Source: Paraburkholderia phytofirmans PsJN (lineage in GTDB: Bacteria > Pseudomonadota > Gammaproteobacteria > Burkholderiales > Burkholderiaceae). Taken from it: DNA of 64,000 bases. The position numbers and the translations under genes were made by a program. The notes under the pieces are model-generated. The model did not search any database and was not told the origin of the DNA. It worked only from the letters and a program-made list of their open reading frames with translations. Each line of letters starts with the position of its first letter. Position 1 is the first letter of the stretch. The stretch lies in the NCBI RefSeq assembly GCF_000020125.1, contig NC_010681.1, forward strand, positions 2,790,001 through 2,854,000, read 5' to 3'. Positions 47,327 to 58,136 of this stretch are shown in pieces.

Positions 47327-47821
47327 ATGGTTGAACTGCATACGAACCACGGCGTCATCAAACTCGAACTGGACGCTGAAAAGGCGCCGAAGTCGGTTGA
47401 GAACTTCCTTAACTACGTGAAGGCCGGCCACTACGACAACACGGTGTTTCACCGCGTGATCGACGGCTTCATGATCCAGGGCGGCGGCTTCGAACCCGGC
47501 ATGAAGCAGAAGCCGACGGGCGAGCCGATCACCAACGAAGCGAACAACGGTCTGAAGAACGTCAACGGCTCGGTCGCCATGGCGCGCACGAACGACCCGC
47601 ACTCGGCCACGGCGCAATTCTTCATCAACGTGAACGACAACGACTTCCTGAACCACTCGTCGCCGACGCCGCAAGGCTGGGGTTACGCCGTGTTCGGCAA
47701 GGTGGTCGAAGGCCTCGACATCGTCGAGAAGATCAAGAAGGTCAAGACGGGTTCGAAGGGCTTCCATCAGGACGTGCCGGCGGACGACGTGGTGATCGAA
47801 AAGGCTGTGATCGTCGACTAA
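47327..47821 (+). CDS. ppiB: Cytoplasmic cyclophilin-type peptidyl-prolyl isomerase
   Basis: 164 residues, cyclophilin domain with no signal peptide: [43 protein letters not shown] in part, and [20 protein letters not shown]. Close to E. coli PpiB in length and sequence. ATG 47327 is chosen over an open frame from 47276 because it gives the conserved [16 protein letters not shown]-terminus. lpxH begins 48 bases downstream; ppiB-lpxH adjacency is common. Confidence 0.96.
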   Translation: MVELHTNHGVIKLELDAEKAPKSVENFLNYVKAGHYDNTVFHRVIDGFMIQGGGFEPGMKQKPTGEPITNEANNGLKNVNGSVAMARTNDPHSATAQFFINVNDNDFLNHSSPTPQGWGYAVFGKVVEGLDIVEKIKKVKTGSKGFHQDVPADDVVIEKAVIVD

Positions 47822-47869
47822 GTGTCGTAGCGAGCATCGATTCGTTCGAACTGATATCAGGCACCTTCA

Positions 47870-48667
47870 ATGCTGCAAGAAACGCCGCTGCGAAGCGTCG
47901 CCGCGGGCGTGCCTGGCGAGGGCAAACGCCCGCACGCCGCACGCCCGTTTTTTTTCCTCTCCGATATTCATCTGAGCGAGGCGATCCCGCACACGGTCGC
48001 CGCGTTCGAGCATTTCATCCGCTTCACGGCCGAGCAGGCCGATTCGGTGTTCATACTCGGCGATCTGTTCGAGTACTGGATCGGCGACGATATGCTCGTC
48101 GAACCGTTCGCCGCGCGCATGGCGGCGCTGCTGCATACGTTGTCGGAGCGCGGCATCGCGCTCTACATCATGCACGGCAACCGCGATTTCCTGCTGGGCA
48201 AGCGCTTCATGAAAGCAGCCGGCGCGATCTGGCTGCCCGACCCGTTCGTGATCACCGCGTTCGGCACGCGTCTCGTGCTTGCGCACGGCGATGCCTTGTG
48301 CACGGCGGATCGTGGCTATCAAACATTCCGGCGTTTTGCGCGCAACCGTTTCGCGCAGATGCTGTTTCTCGCGTGGCCGTTGCGCTGGCGTCAGAGGCTC
48401 GCCGAAAACATGCGCTCGAAAAGCGAGCAAGGCCGCGCGCGGCCGGTTTCGCCGAAGTACGACGTGACGGCGGCAGCCGTGGCTGCGTTATTCAAATCGT
48501 CGAAAACGGCGACGCTCATTCATGGGCACACGCACCGGCCGGCGCGGCATCGCGAGCCGGGCGGCACGCGCTGGGTTCTGCCGGATTGGGATCTCGACCA
48601 CGGCGAGCGCCGTGGTGGATATTTGCGTATCGACGCTGAAGGGATTCGGGCGTTGCCGTTGGGTTGA
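47870..48667 (+). CDS. lpxH: UDP-2,3-diacylglucosamine diphosphatase
   Basis: Peripheral membrane metallophosphoesterase that makes lipid X in lipid A synthesis. 265 residues with the complete metal site: FLSDIHLSE, GDLFEYWIGDD, MHGNRDFLLG, LVLAHGDALCT and LIHGHTHRP. The first ~25 residues before FFLSDIHL are variable, so a later start cannot be excluded. Third gene of ppiA-ppiB-lpxH. Confidence 0.95.
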   Translation: MLQETPLRSVAAGVPGEGKRPHAARPFFFLSDIHLSEAIPHTVAAFEHFIRFTAEQADSVFILGDLFEYWIGDDMLVEPFAARMAALLHTLSERGIALYIMHGNRDFLLGKRFMKAAGAIWLPDPFVITAFGTRLVLAHGDALCTADRGYQTFRRFARNRFAQMLFLAWPLRWRQRLAENMRSKSEQGRARPVSPKYDVTAAAVAALFKSSKTATLIHGHTHRPARHREPGGTRWVLPDWDLDHGERRGGYLRIDAEGIRALPLG

Positions 48668-48814
48668 AGGTGATGGCGGTTGATTGCGCCCGTGTCGATG
48701 GATCACGTGCGCAAGGTAGTTCGGCACTGCTACGAGCCACGCGTGTCAGCGTTGTGGCTGGCCTCGCTCTACGCCGCGTTTAGCGCCGGCCTCGACGGCG
48801 CACACGAATAACTT
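48668..48814. other. Convergent intergenic space with a short ORF
   Basis: 147 bases between lpxH and cysE. A 37-codon plus-strand ORF (48698-48811; MDHVRKVVRHCYEPRVSALW at its start) is present without Shine-Dalgarno and is probably chance. No terminator was recognised. Confidence 0.25.
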
Positions 48815-49651
48815 TCACCGCTCCGCTGCCGCCGCTTCCACTTTCCCTGCAATCGCCGCAGACAACCGTCGCAGATCGAGCAACGCCGCATCCGCCCCTT
48901 GCAGTCCTTCGAGACTCGTACCCAGCCGCTCCAGCGCATCGACGATTTCGTCGATGCGTTTAGCTTGCGTCGCGGCGTGATCGATCAGCCCATGAATCGC
49001 CAGCGACACCGGATCGTCCGCGTTCGGCGTGATGCCATAGGCGCAGAAGCCGCTGCTTGCGGCGGTGCGTTTGACGTCGCACGCGGCGCCGTTGGAAACG
49101 GCGTTGACCGCCGCTTCCGGAGCCACCGCGGCCGCCGCCGGCACGATGATCCGCGCCGGATTGCCCACCGCCGTGCCACGCGCCGGCACGGGCTTGGTCA
49201 CCACCGCGTTCGAGCCGATCTTCGCGTCCGCGCCGATCGTGAAACCGCCGAGCACCTTCGCGCCCGCGCCGACGATCACGCCGCGCTCGAGCGTCGGATG
49301 CCGCTTCGCGCCGCGCGTGAGCGAGGTGCCGCCGAGCGTGACGCCCTGATAGATCGTGCAGTCGTCGCCGATCTGCGCGGTCTCGCCGATCACCACGCCC
49401 ATGCCGTGATCGATAAACACGCGCCGCCCGAGCGTTGCGCCCGGATGGATTTCGATGCCGGTCATGAAGCGCGCCATCTGCGAGACGAAACGGGCGAACC
49501 AGCGGCGTTTGGCTCGCCAGCACGCATGCGCGAGCCGGTGCAGCACGAGCGCGTGCAGACCCGGGTAACACGTGAGGACTTCCCAGGCGCTGCGGGCGGC
49601 GGGGTCGCGCTCGCGGATCGTGGCGATGTCTTCGCGAAGTCTCGTGAACAT
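48815..49651 (-). CDS. cysE: Serine O-acetyltransferase
   Basis: Forms O-acetylserine for cysteine synthesis. 278 residues: N-terminal helical part ([20 protein letters not shown]), then left-handed beta-helix hexapeptides ([60 protein letters not shown]) with catalytic His/Asp in FIDHGMG. The last ~90 residues after [10 protein letters not shown] are an Ala-rich and helical extension of Burkholderia type. ATG 49651 is used because upstream translation is not conserved. The usual inhibitory C-terminal Ile is absent; the chain ends AAAER. Confidence 0.93.
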   Translation of the reverse strand: MFTRLREDIATIRERDPAARSAWEVLTCYPGLHALVLHRLAHACWRAKRRWFARFVSQMARFMTGIEIHPGATLGRRVFIDHGMGVVIGETAQIGDDCTIYQGVTLGGTSLTRGAKRHPTLERGVIVGAGAKVLGGFTIGADAKIGSNAVVTKPVPARGTAVGNPARIIVPAAAAVAPEAAVNAVSNGAACDVKRTAASSGFCAYGITPNADDPVSLAIHGLIDHAATQAKRIDEIVDALERLGTSLEGLQGADAALLDLRRLSAAIAGKVEAAAAER

Positions 49652-49859
49652 GGCAGGGACTGTGTTGTGGGAGAAAGCGCCGCACGCGCAACCTGGCGCG
49701 CACGACGGCGTGGCTCGCCGCATAGCACGGCGGCAGCTTTGCTTAGAACGTCCTAGGGATTGTAGGGGGATTGCGGAAAACCTGCCGGAAGTCCACGCTG
49801 CCGGCGGGGTCGTCGCCGGCCAGCGGGGAAGCATTCAGTTCAGGTACGACACGCAGCAT

Positions 49860-50693
49860 TCAGGACGCGTCGTCTTTGGACTTGCTCTTCAACAGAATGT
49901 GCTTGGCGATGCCGCGCACGATATTCACTTCCTCGCGCTCGAGACCCGAGCGCGCAAAGAGACGCCGCAGGCGCGACATCAGCTTCTTCGGATTCGCCGG
50001 ATCGAGAAATTCGAGCGCGACGAGCGCGCTTTCCAGATGCGTGAACATGCTTTCGATTTCGTCGCTCGCGGCGCGCGCACCGACGGCTTCGCCCTCGCCC
50101 GCTGCCGCCTGAGGCGCGGTTTGCGCCGCAGCGGCGCCGCTCCCGGCCGACAGATACATCGTGCGCAGTTCATACGCCAGCACCTGTACGGCCTGCGCGA
50201 GATTGAGCGAGCTATAGGCCGGATTGGCGGGAATATGCGCGAGCGCGCTGCATCGCTCGACGTCCTCGTTCGACAAACCCGTGCGCTCATTGCCGAACAC
50301 CAGTGCGATCTCGCCATGCAACGCCTGTTCACGCGCAATGCCGGCCGCGGCACGCGGCGTCCATTGCGGCGGCCCGTATTCGCGCAACCGCGCGGTCAGC
50401 GCGATCGACCAGTGCACGCCGCTCAAGGCATCGGCGAGGGTCGGCACGACGTGCGCGGACGCCAGCACGTCGTCGGCACCGCTTGCCATGGCGATGGCTT
50501 CCGGGTCGCTTTGCACGTGCGGCACGCGCGGCGACACCAGGACGAGCCGCGAGAAACCCATGGTTTTCAGCGCGCGCGCCGCGGCGCCGACGTTGCCCGG
50601 ATGGCTCGGCTCGACCAGCACGAAGCGCGTCGAGGTGAAGCCGCCGCGCAGTTCGGCTACGGCAGGATCGGAGGAATGGTGGGTGTGGTCCAC
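49860..50693 (-). CDS. trmJ: tRNA/rRNA 2'-O-methyltransferase, TrmJ type
   Basis: SPOUT methyltransferase that 2'-O-methylates residue 32 of several tRNAs. 277 residues: RFVLVEPSHPGNVGAAARALKTMGF split over the N-terminal motif, ALVFGNERTGLSNEDV, and SSLNLAQAVQVLAYEL, which form the trefoil-knot SAM site. Then an Ala/Glu-rich insert and a helical C-terminal domain. The start is taken as the GTG at 50693; no ATG in frame precedes the conserved region closely. Divergent from suhB, as is usual in Burkholderiales. Confidence 0.93.
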   Translation of the reverse strand: MDHTHHSSDPAVAELRGGFTSTRFVLVEPSHPGNVGAAARALKTMGFSRLVLVSPRVPHVQSDPEAIAMASGADDVLASAHVVPTLADALSGVHWSIALTARLREYGPPQWTPRAAAGIAREQALHGEIALVFGNERTGLSNEDVERCSALAHIPANPAYSSLNLAQAVQVLAYELRTMYLSAGSGAAAAQTAPQAAAGEGEAVGARAASDEIESMFTHLESALVALEFLDPANPKKLMSRLRRLFARSGLEREEVNIVRGIAKHILLKSKSKDDAS

Positions 50694-51091
50694 GATGGAA
50701 TTCTGCAAGCTAAAGACGCGTATGGTAGCGCCAACGCCGCGGGCGGTCCGAAATCGGCGCAGATGCGCATGCCGATGCGTACGGCAATGCGCCTGCGAGT
50801 GCCGGGCCGAGCCGCGTAAAACTTCGGCAGGCTGGCCGCGGGCCCCGCAAACGCTGCCGCGGCGTCCGGACTCAGGTAAAATAACGAAATTCGCGTCCTG
50901 CTTTGCCGTCCGGCACTGCATGAACGCCTCGTTCTTATCCAATTCGTCTCCGTCGGCGGAATGCGCACCGGTTGTACCGGGCGAGCGTTCCGTGCTGTTT
51001 TTCGCGCCTCTTAGAGGGCGCCCAATTAGCGCAGGTTAGCGCTCATTTACCGGCCAGCAGCCGTGCTGCCCCGGCACAAGGATCCAGTCTC
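50694..51091. promoter_or_regulatory. Divergent region between trmJ and suhB
   Basis: 398 bases without a supported gene. TAAAAT at 50877-50882 on the plus strand is a possible -10 for suhB but lacks a good -35. No Shine-Dalgarno of note precedes either start. Confidence 0.35.
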
Positions 51092-51895
51092 ATGCATCCC
51101 ATGCTCAATATCGCTGTGAAAGCCGCGCGCCGCGCTTCACAGATCATCACCCGCGCCTCGCTCGATCTCGATCTGGTTCAGGTCAGCAAGAAACAGCACA
51201 ACGATTTCGTCACGGAGGTCGACAAAGCGTCTGAAGCGGCGATCATCGACACGCTCAAGACCGCCTACCCCGATCACGCCATCCTCGCCGAAGAATCCGG
51301 CAAGTCGGATAACGAATCCGAGTACCAGTGGATCATCGATCCGCTCGACGGCACCACCAATTTCATTCACGGTTTTCCGTACTACTGCATCTCGATCGCG
51401 CTCGCTCACAAGGGCATCGTGACGCAGGCCGTGGTCTACGATCCGACCCGCAACGACCTGTTCACCGCCTCGCGCGGCCGTGGCGCGTTCCTCAACGATC
51501 GCCGCATCCGCGTGGCCAAGCGCGACCGTCTGGCCGACGGCCTGATCGGCACCGGCTTCCCGTTCCGCGAAAAGGACGGCCTCGAAGCGTACGGCCGCCA
51601 GTTCGCTGAAATGACCGAAGCGTGCGCCGGCCTGCGCCGTCCGGGCGCCGCCGCGCTCGATCTGGCGAACGTCGCCGCCGGGCGCATGGACGGCTTCTTC
51701 GAGCAAGGCCTGAATGCGTGGGACGTCGCCGCGGGCAGCCTGCTGATCACGGAAGCCGGTGGCCTGGTGGGCAACTACACGGGCGATTCGGATTTCCTGC
51801 ACGTCGGCGAAATCGTCGCGGGCAACGCGAAGGTCTACGCGCAGATGATCCCGATCCTGTCGCGCTACAGCCGCACTCGTCAGCAAGCGGCATAA
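51092..51895 (+). CDS. suhB: Inositol monophosphatase family protein SuhB
   Basis: 267 residues with the Mg-dependent phosphatase motifs: [28 protein letters not shown] and [15 protein letters not shown]. SuhB also joins the rRNA transcription antitermination complex with NusA/NusG in E. coli, an activity that cannot be judged from sequence alone. ATG 51092 follows a weak AAGGAT. Length is typical. A terminator lies 34 bases after the stop. Confidence 0.96.
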   Translation: MHPMLNIAVKAARRASQIITRASLDLDLVQVSKKQHNDFVTEVDKASEAAIIDTLKTAYPDHAILAEESGKSDNESEYQWIIDPLDGTTNFIHGFPYYCISIALAHKGIVTQAVVYDPTRNDLFTASRGRGAFLNDRRIRVAKRDRLADGLIGTGFPFREKDGLEAYGRQFAEMTEACAGLRRPGAAALDLANVAAGRMDGFFEQGLNAWDVAAGSLLITEAGGLVGNYTGDSDFLHVGEIVAGNAKVYAQMIPILSRYSRTRQQAA

Positions 51896-51929
51896 GCCCT
51901 GCGAGGGCGGCGCCGGCAAGCGGAACATG

Positions 51930-51953
51930 AAAAAGCGGCTTCGGCCGCTTTTT
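51930..51953 (+). terminator. Terminator after suhB
   Basis: AAAAAGCGGC and GCCGCTTTTT with a TTCG tetraloop, a classic stable hairpin followed by T. Confidence 0.92.
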
Positions 51954-52096
51954 CGTTGGCGCGCCTGCATGCAGCGGGCGTTCGTGCTACAAAGCGGGAG
52001 GCCGCGCCGGCCTACGTCATTGCCGGCTGCGTTTCGCGCGTTTTTCGCTGCGCCCTGCTTTGCGCCTGACCTCTCGCGCAGCTTCCAATCCGCTTC

Positions 52097-53395
52097 ATGA
52101 AAAAAGGCTTCTACACAATCATCGCGGCGCAGTTTGTTTCGTCGCTGGCGGACAACGCACTGTTGATCGCGGCCATCGCGCTGCTCTCCGTGATTCGCTC
52201 GGCCGCGTGGGTCACGCCGCTGCTGCAGATTTTCTTCACCGTTTCGTACGTGCTGCTCGCGCCGTTCGTCGGCGCTTTTGCCGACTCGATGCAAAAGCGG
52301 CACGTTATGTTCATCTCCAACGCGTTGAAGGCGAGCGGCTGCCTGATGATGATCGCGGGCGTTCATCCGATGATTGCCTACGGCGTGGTCGGCTTCGGCG
52401 CGGCCGCGTATTCGCCGGCCAAATACGGCATCCTTACTGAACTGCTGCCCGCGGAAAAACTCGTCAAGGCCAACGCGTGGCTCGAATCGGCCACCGTGCT
52501 GTCGACCATCGTCGGCACGATGGTGGGCGGCGCGTTGATCAGCACCTTCGCCGACAAATTCGTCGCGCACGCGCATCTGCCGCTGATCCGTTCCTCCGCC
52601 GATCTCGCCATGTTCGCGACGATGGTGACCTATGCGATCGCCGCCGCGATCAACATCTTCATTCCCGACACGGGCGCGCGTTATGAAAATCGCCTGAGCG
52701 AACCGAAGAAACTGGTCGGCGATTTCTATCATTGCTTCAACGTGCTGTGGGCCGACAAACTCGCGCAGATCGCACTGTGGGTGACGACCCTGATGTGGGG
52801 CGGCGCGGTCACGCTGCAATTGCTGGTGCTCAAATGGGCCAACGTGAATCTCGGGCTGTCGCTCTCGAAGGCGGCGATCATGCAAGGCGTCACGGGGCTC
52901 GGCATCGCGGTCGGCGCAGCGGCGGCGGCTGCGCTGATCCCGTTGCGCAAATCGCTGCGCGTGTTGCCGATCGGCATACTGACCGGCGCGGTGGCGATCG
53001 CCATGGCCTTCTACAACAAGGATCTGTTCCCGCCGGGCTCGGGCATTCGTATCGGCACATACGTGCTGCCGTTTTACATTCTGCTCGCCTATCCGCTGAT
53101 GATTCTGCTCGGCGCGCTGTCAGGCTTTTTCATCGTGCCGATGAACGCGATTCTTCAGCATCGCGGCGCGACGCTGCTCTCCGCGGGGCATTCGATCGCG
53201 GTGCAGAATTTCAACCAGAACCTCGCGGTGCTGCTGATGCTCGGCGTCTACGCGCTGCTGCTTACGGCGAAGATGCCGGCGCAGTGGATCATCGTCGTGT
53301 TCGGCACGTTCATCACCTTCATGATGTGGCTTGCAAAGCGGCGTAGCGCGGTGAATGAACGCGCGGTGGATATGCGGGCCATGGTGGAAGAATGA
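52097..53395 (+). CDS. lplT: Lysophospholipid transporter LplT, copy 2
   Basis: 432-residue major-facilitator protein closely resembling the copy at 6727-8034: MKKGFYTIIAAQFVSSLADN, AAAYSPAKYGILTELLPAEK, IPDTGARYENRLSEPKKL and AGHSIAVQNFNQNLAVL. About 12 hydrophobic segments. It differs in the first periplasmic loop (SVIRSAAW instead of KDLHAPNW) and in the loop after transmembrane segment 10. Flanked by suhB and mutS, with no acyltransferase gene nearby. The role is inferred from family: lysophospholipid flipping at the inner membrane. Confidence 0.92.
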   Translation: MKKGFYTIIAAQFVSSLADNALLIAAIALLSVIRSAAWVTPLLQIFFTVSYVLLAPFVGAFADSMQKRHVMFISNALKASGCLMMIAGVHPMIAYGVVGFGAAAYSPAKYGILTELLPAEKLVKANAWLESATVLSTIVGTMVGGALISTFADKFVAHAHLPLIRSSADLAMFATMVTYAIAAAINIFIPDTGARYENRLSEPKKLVGDFYHCFNVLWADKLAQIALWVTTLMWGGAVTLQLLVLKWANVNLGLSLSKAAIMQGVTGLGIAVGAAAAAALIPLRKSLRVLPIGILTGAVAIAMAFYNKDLFPPGSGIRIGTYVLPFYILLAYPLMILLGALSGFFIVPMNAILQHRGATLLSAGHSIAVQNFNQNLAVLLMLGVYALLLTAKMPAQWIIVVFGTFITFMMWLAKRRSAVNERAVDMRAMVEE

Positions 53396-53552
53396 CGCCT
53401 TCATGCCGGTGAAGCGGGCACGGCGCGGCGTAGGGCTGCAATGCGCTGCAATGCGGACTAGCAGCGCAGATTGGCCATCCGGCCAGGGTCCGCTCGCCGC
53501 GCCGGCAGGTTAAACTCACGCCCTGAACAGCTAACGCAAGAAGATACCGAGG

Positions 53553-56237
53553 ATGGGCATTCAAACCGCAGCGGCCAACGACGTCGCACAGCACACGCCG
53601 ATGATGCAGCAGTATCTGCGCATTAAAGCGGACCATCCGGGCACGCTGGTGTTCTATCGGATGGGCGACTTCTACGAACTCTTTTTCGAAGACGCGGAAA
53701 AAGCCGCACGTCTGCTCGATCTGACACTCACGCAGCGGGGCGCGTCGGCGGGCAATCCGATCAAGATGGCCGGCGTGCCGCATCACGCGGTCGAACAGTA
53801 TCTCGCCAAGCTCGTGAAGCTCGGCGAATCCGTCGCAATCTGCGAGCAGATCGGCGACCCGGCTACGTCGAAGGGCCCGGTCGAGCGCAAGGTGGTGCGC
53901 GTGGTCACGCCGGGCACGCTCACGGACGCAGCGCTCCTGTCCGACAAGAGCGATGTCTATCTGCTGGCCATGTGCGTCGCGCATAACCGGCGCGGCGTGG
54001 CGACCAGCGTCGGCCTTGCATGGCTGAATCTGGCGAGCGGCGCGCTGCGCCTCGCGGAGGTCGCGCCCGACCAGGTGGCGGCTGCGCTTGAGCGCATTCG
54101 TCCTGCGGAAATTCTGGTTGCCGACACGCCTAGCGACTCGGCGAGCTGGACGCCGCCGGTCAATGCGGGCGCGCTCACCCGCGTGCCGGTCTGGCACTTC
54201 GACGTCACCTCGGGCACGCAACGCTTGTGCGATCAGCTGGAAGTGGCGGGCCTCGACGGCTTCGGCGCGCATTCGCTGACCTGCGCATGCGGCGCGGCCG
54301 GCGCGCTGCTGCTGTATGCCGCGGCCACACAAGGTCAGCAGTTGCGTCATGTGCGCAGCCTGAAGGTCGAATACGAATCCGAATATATCGGCCTCGACCC
54401 CGCCACGCGCCGCAACCTCGAACTCACGGAAACACTGCGCGGCACTGAATCGCCCACGCTGTGTTCCCTGCTCGACACCTGCTGCACGACCATGGGCAGC
54501 CGGCTGCTGCGTCACTGGCTGCATCATCCGCCGCGCGAATCGGCGGTGGCGCAGGCGCGTCAGCAGGCGATCGGCGCCTTGCTCGACGCGCCGCCGGGCG
54601 CGAGCATCGATTCGTTGCGCGGCGCGTTGCGGCAGATCTCGGACATCGAGCGCATCACCGGGCGTCTTGCGCTGCTGTCCGCGCGGCCTCGCGATCTGTC
54701 GAGCCTGCGCGATACCTTCATTGCATTGCCCGAGTTGCGCACGCAAGTCGCAGCCGTTGCGCCGAATGCGGATTCGCTGGCCCGCATCGACGCATCCCTT
54801 GAACCGCCGCAAGCCTGCGTCGAACTGCTCAAGCGCGCGGTTGCGCAGGAACCGTCGGCCATGGTGCGCGACGGCGGCGTGATCGCGCGCGGCTACGATG
54901 CGGAACTGGACGAACTGCGCGATATTTCGGAGAACTGCGGGCAGTTCCTGATCGACCTCGAGACACGCGAGCGCGCACGCACGGGCATCGGCAATCTGCG
55001 CGTCGAATACAACAAGGTGCATGGCTTTTATATCGAAGTCACGCGCGGCCAGACCGACAAGGTGCCCGACGACTATCGCCGCCGGCAGACACTGAAAAAT
55101 GCCGAACGCTACATCACGCCGGAACTGAAAACGTTCGAGGACAAAGCCCTGTCCGCGCAGGAACGCGCCCTCGCCCGCGAACGCTCGCTCTACGACGCGC
55201 TGCTGCAGGCGCTGCTGCCCTTCATCCCGGATTGTCAGCGGGTCGCCTCGGCGCTCGCCGAACTCGATCTACTGGCGGCCTTCGGCGAGCGCGCCCGCGC
55301 GCTCGATTGGGTCGCGCCCACGTTTTCGGCAAATGCCGGCATCGAAATCGAACAGGGGCGGCATCCGGTTGTCGAGGCGCAGGTCGAGCAGTTCATCGCC
55401 AACGACTGCTCGCTCACGCCCGAACGCAAACTGCTGCTGATCACCGGCCCGAACATGGGCGGTAAATCGACCTTCATGCGCCAGACCGCGCTGATCGCGC
55501 TGCTCGCTTATGTGGGCAGTTATGTGCCCGCGCGACGCGCCGCCTTCGGGCCGATCGACCGCATCTTCACGCGCATCGGCGCAGCGGACGATCTCGCCGG
55601 CGGCCGCTCGACCTTCATGGTCGAGATGACCGAAGCCGCCGCGATCCTGAACGACGCCACGCCGCAAAGTCTCGTGCTGATGGACGAGATCGGCCGCGGC
55701 ACGTCCACGTTCGACGGGCTCGCGCTGGCGTGGGCCATCGCGCGGCATCTGCTCGCGCACAACGGTTGCCATACGCTATTTGCCACGCACTACTTCGAAT
55801 TGACGCAGTTGCCCGCGGAATTTCCACAGGCGGCCAACGTGCATTTGTCGGCGGTCGAGCATGGGCACGGCATCGTGTTCCTGCACGCGGTCAGCGAAGG
55901 CCCGGCGAATCAGAGCTACGGCCTGCAGGTTGCGCAACTCGCCGGCGTGCCGAACGCGGTGATTCGCGCGGCGCGCAAGCATCTTGCGCATCTGGAACAG
56001 CAGTCGGCCGCGCAACCCGCGCCGCAACTCGATCTGTTCGCCACGCCCATGCCGATGCTGCTCGAAGACGCAGACGACGAGCGCGATGCGAAGGCAGAGC
56101 CCGCGGTGCCACCTGCCATGCAGGAGCTCGTCGAGCGTCTGCGCGGCATCGATCCGAACGATCTGCGACCGCGCGAAGCACTCGATCTGCTGTACGAATT
56201 GCACGAACTGGCCGCCGCGCCGGATGCGGATCATTGA
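53553..56237 (+). CDS. mutS: DNA mismatch repair protein MutS
   Basis: Recognises mismatches as a dimer and recruits MutL. 894 residues (E. coli 853): [13 protein letters not shown] at the start, the mismatch-contacting FYELF motif near residue 37, connector and lever domains, Walker [21 protein letters not shown], Walker [32 protein letters not shown], and a C-terminal helical segment ([29 protein letters not shown] in part). The ATG at 53553 gives about 15 residues before the conserved part. The 3' end overlaps the next gene by 14 bases. Confidence 0.97.
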   Translation: MGIQTAAANDVAQHTPMMQQYLRIKADHPGTLVFYRMGDFYELFFEDAEKAARLLDLTLTQRGASAGNPIKMAGVPHHAVEQYLAKLVKLGESVAICEQIGDPATSKGPVERKVVRVVTPGTLTDAALLSDKSDVYLLAMCVAHNRRGVATSVGLAWLNLASGALRLAEVAPDQVAAALERIRPAEILVADTPSDSASWTPPVNAGALTRVPVWHFDVTSGTQRLCDQLEVAGLDGFGAHSLTCACGAAGALLLYAAATQGQQLRHVRSLKVEYESEYIGLDPATRRNLELTETLRGTESPTLCSLLDTCCTTMGSRLLRHWLHHPPRESAVAQARQQAIGALLDAPPGASIDSLRGALRQISDIERITGRLALLSARPRDLSSLRDTFIALPELRTQVAAVAPNADSLARIDASLEPPQACVELLKRAVAQEPSAMVRDGGVIARGYDAELDELRDISENCGQFLIDLETRERARTGIGNLRVEYNKVHGFYIEVTRGQTDKVPDDYRRRQTLKNAERYITPELKTFEDKALSAQERALARERSLYDALLQALLPFIPDCQRVASALAELDLLAAFGERARALDWVAPTFSANAGIEIEQGRHPVVEAQVEQFIANDCSLTPERKLLLITGPNMGGKSTFMRQTALIALLAYVGSYVPARRAAFGPIDRIFTRIGAADDLAGGRSTFMVEMTEAAAILNDATPQSLVLMDEIGRGTSTFDGLALAWAIARHLLAHNGCHTLFATHYFELTQLPAEFPQAANVHLSAVEHGHGIVFLHAVSEGPANQSYGLQVAQLAGVPNAVIRAARKHLAHLEQQSAAQPAPQLDLFATPMPMLLEDADDERDAKAEPAVPPAMQELVERLRGIDPNDLRPREALDLLYELHELAAAPDADH

Positions 56238-57582
56238 CTCACACAAGCCCCCGCAACGTCCGCGCAAACTCCGCGCGGCGCTGACCCTCGCCCTCACACT
56301 CTCGGGCGGCGGCGTGCCGCTCGCGGGACTGTTCGCGGGCTTGTCAGGATTCGCGCCGGCGGCGTACGCCGATACCTCGCGCTACAGCTTCGCGGTCATC
56401 GCCAACACGATGCAGAGCGTCGCCGACGAAGCGCCCACGCAGCGGTTGATCGAAGCGATCAGCCGCGAGCGCGACATGTCGTTCATCGTGTACGACGGCA
56501 ATCTGAAAGGCGCGAAAGAGGCTTGCCGCGACGCACTTTACGAACGCCGCCACGCGCTGCTCGAAACCTCGCGGCCCGCCCTCTTCTTCATTCCCGGCCA
56601 GCACGACTGGGCCGATTGCGGCACGGCCGAAGCCGGCGGCTTCGATCCGACCGAACGGCTCGATCAGTTGCGCCAAACGCTTTTTGCCGACGCTACCTCC
56701 ATGGGCCAGAACCCGATCGCGTTGACGCGCGAAAGCGAAGTCTCGCGCTTTCGTCCGTATCGCGAGAACGTGCGTTGGCAAATGGGCGATACGGTGTTCG
56801 TCGGCCTGAATGCGCCGAGTCCGAACAATCACTATCTGACCGCGGGCGGACGCAACGGCGAATTCGAAGACCGCGTGATCGCCAATGCATTCTGGCTGGA
56901 ACATGCCGGCGAATACGCGAAACGCCGCGACGCGCGTGCGATCGTCGTGTTCATCCAGGGCGATCCGGACCCCGAGCGTTACGAACGGCCCGACCGTTTC
57001 GCGTGGCTGCGCTTTGCGCGCAACACCCGTCGCGACGGTTTTCTGGAATTCAAACGCAGCCTCGTGAAGCTCGCGCAGATTTTCCGTGGACCGGTGCTCG
57101 TGATTCATTGCGACGACGAACGTGCAAGCGCCGGCTTCGTGATCGATCAGCCGCTACGCAATGACAAAGGAATGCTGGTGACGAATCTCACGCGCGTCGC
57201 GCTCGCGCCGCATGATCGTCTTAACCAGTGGATTCAGGTGGATGCGGATTTCGGCAGGAAACCACCGTTCCGCGTCAGTGTGCGCGATGTGCCGAAGCAA
57301 ATGCCGATGCCCACCGCGCAACCCGTGCTGCCGCGCGACGAACCGGCTGCTTCGATGCCGGCTGTGCCCGCGCTCGGACCCGCGTCGGAACTGCCGCCAC
57401 TGTTGCAGACGCCCGGAGAGTCGCAACTGGATCAGCAACCGCGCATACCGGCGGATCAGGGTGGCGGCGGTTACGGGCCGGCCACGTCGACGCCGCCCGC
57501 CTCGGCCACTCAACCACGCATGCCAGGCGTTTCTTCAAGCGTGCCCGGCATGCCTGCAAGCTCAGTGCAGCGTGGGCCCTGA
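56224..57582 (+). CDS. Secreted metallophosphoesterase-like protein of unknown function
   Basis: 452 residues. The signal peptide (basic n-region [19 protein letters not shown], cleavage near AAYA) indicates export. The central part recalls calcineurin-like phosphoesterases: [12 protein letters not shown], then [11 protein letters not shown] where DGD is expected, [12 protein letters not shown] where GNHD is expected, and VLVIHCDDE late. Several metal ligands are therefore substituted, so it may be a degenerate or diverged enzyme. The last ~110 residues are Pro/Ala/Ser-rich. ATG 56224 overlaps mutS by 14 bases. The 3' end overlaps the slyD-like gene by 21 bases. Confidence 0.75.
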   Translation: MRIIDSHKPPQRPRKLRAALTLALTLSGGGVPLAGLFAGLSGFAPAAYADTSRYSFAVIANTMQSVADEAPTQRLIEAISRERDMSFIVYDGNLKGAKEACRDALYERRHALLETSRPALFFIPGQHDWADCGTAEAGGFDPTERLDQLRQTLFADATSMGQNPIALTRESEVSRFRPYRENVRWQMGDTVFVGLNAPSPNNHYLTAGGRNGEFEDRVIANAFWLEHAGEYAKRRDARAIVVFIQGDPDPERYERPDRFAWLRFARNTRRDGFLEFKRSLVKLAQIFRGPVLVIHCDDERASAGFVIDQPLRNDKGMLVTNLTRVALAPHDRLNQWIQVDADFGRKPPFRVSVRDVPKQMPMPTAQPVLPRDEPAASMPAVPALGPASELPPLLQTPGESQLDQQPRIPADQGGGGYGPATSTPPASATQPRMPGVSSSVPGMPASSVQRGP

Positions 57583-58104
57583 CTTGCCCTCTTCTTCGTC
57601 GTCCTCGTCTTCGTCGAGAACTTCGAGGCCGTCGGCGCCATGCGCGTGCTCGTGCTGGATTTCGTCTTCAGTAGCCGGACGCACGTCTTTCACCGTCAGC
57701 GCGAAACGCAGCGCCATGCCGGCAAGCGGATGGTTGCCGTCGAGCACGACTTTGTCTTCGGCGACGTCGGTCACCACGTAGACGAGCGAGTCGAGATCCT
57801 CGTCGCCTTCTTCCGGCGTGCCTTCGAATTGCATGCCGACTTCGAGCGGTTCCGGGAAGCGATTGCGCGGCTCGATCTTCACGAGATCAGGGTCGTACTC
57901 ACCGAACGCGTCTTGCGGCTCGAGCTGGATCTGGGTCTCGAAGCCGGCCTCGTGGCCGTCGAGCTCTTCCTCGATCTTGGGGAACGTGCCATCATAGCCG
58001 CCGTGCAGATAGACCATCGGCTCGTCGCTTTCTTCAATCAGATTGCCCTGCGCATCCGACAGCTTGTAAGCGACCGACACGACGGTGTTCTTTGCGATTT
58101 TCAT
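57562..58104 (-). CDS. slyD: FKBP-type peptidyl-prolyl isomerase, SlyD-like
   Basis: 180 residues: MKIAKNTVVSVAYKLSDAQG, the YLHGGYDGTFPKIEEELDG segment, then the IF (chaperone) domain and the LDGNHPLAGMALRFALTV closing strand, as in SlyD/FkpB. The C-terminus is acidic (EDEDDEEEG) with only two His (HEHAHG) rather than the long His/Cys-rich metal tail of E. coli SlyD. GGAGA precedes the ATG. Divergent from the RoxA-like gene with 32 bases between starts; convergent overlap with the phosphoesterase-like gene. Confidence 0.92.
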   Translation of the reverse strand: MKIAKNTVVSVAYKLSDAQGNLIEESDEPMVYLHGGYDGTFPKIEEELDGHEAGFETQIQLEPQDAFGEYDPDLVKIEPRNRFPEPLEVGMQFEGTPEEGDEDLDSLVYVVTDVAEDKVVLDGNHPLAGMALRFALTVKDVRPATEDEIQHEHAHGADGLEVLDEDEDDEEEGKSGPTLH

Positions 58105-58128
58105 TCGATTCTCCAGAATACAACTCAC

Positions 58129-58134
58129 ATTATA
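58129..58134 (-). promoter_or_regulatory. Candidate -10 element of the slyD-like gene
   Basis: TATAAT on the minus strand, 25 bases upstream of the slyD-like ATG and touching the start of the divergent roxA-like gene. Any -35 must lie inside the first codons of the roxA-like gene; none of the spacings gives a good match. Confidence 0.45.
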
Positions 58135-58136
58135 CG

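Noticed and set aside
48698..48811. A 37-codon ORF between lpxH and cysE as a small gene
   Set aside because: It has no Shine-Dalgarno, no signal or motif, and a length expected by chance at this GC content; kept only as a remark on the gap.
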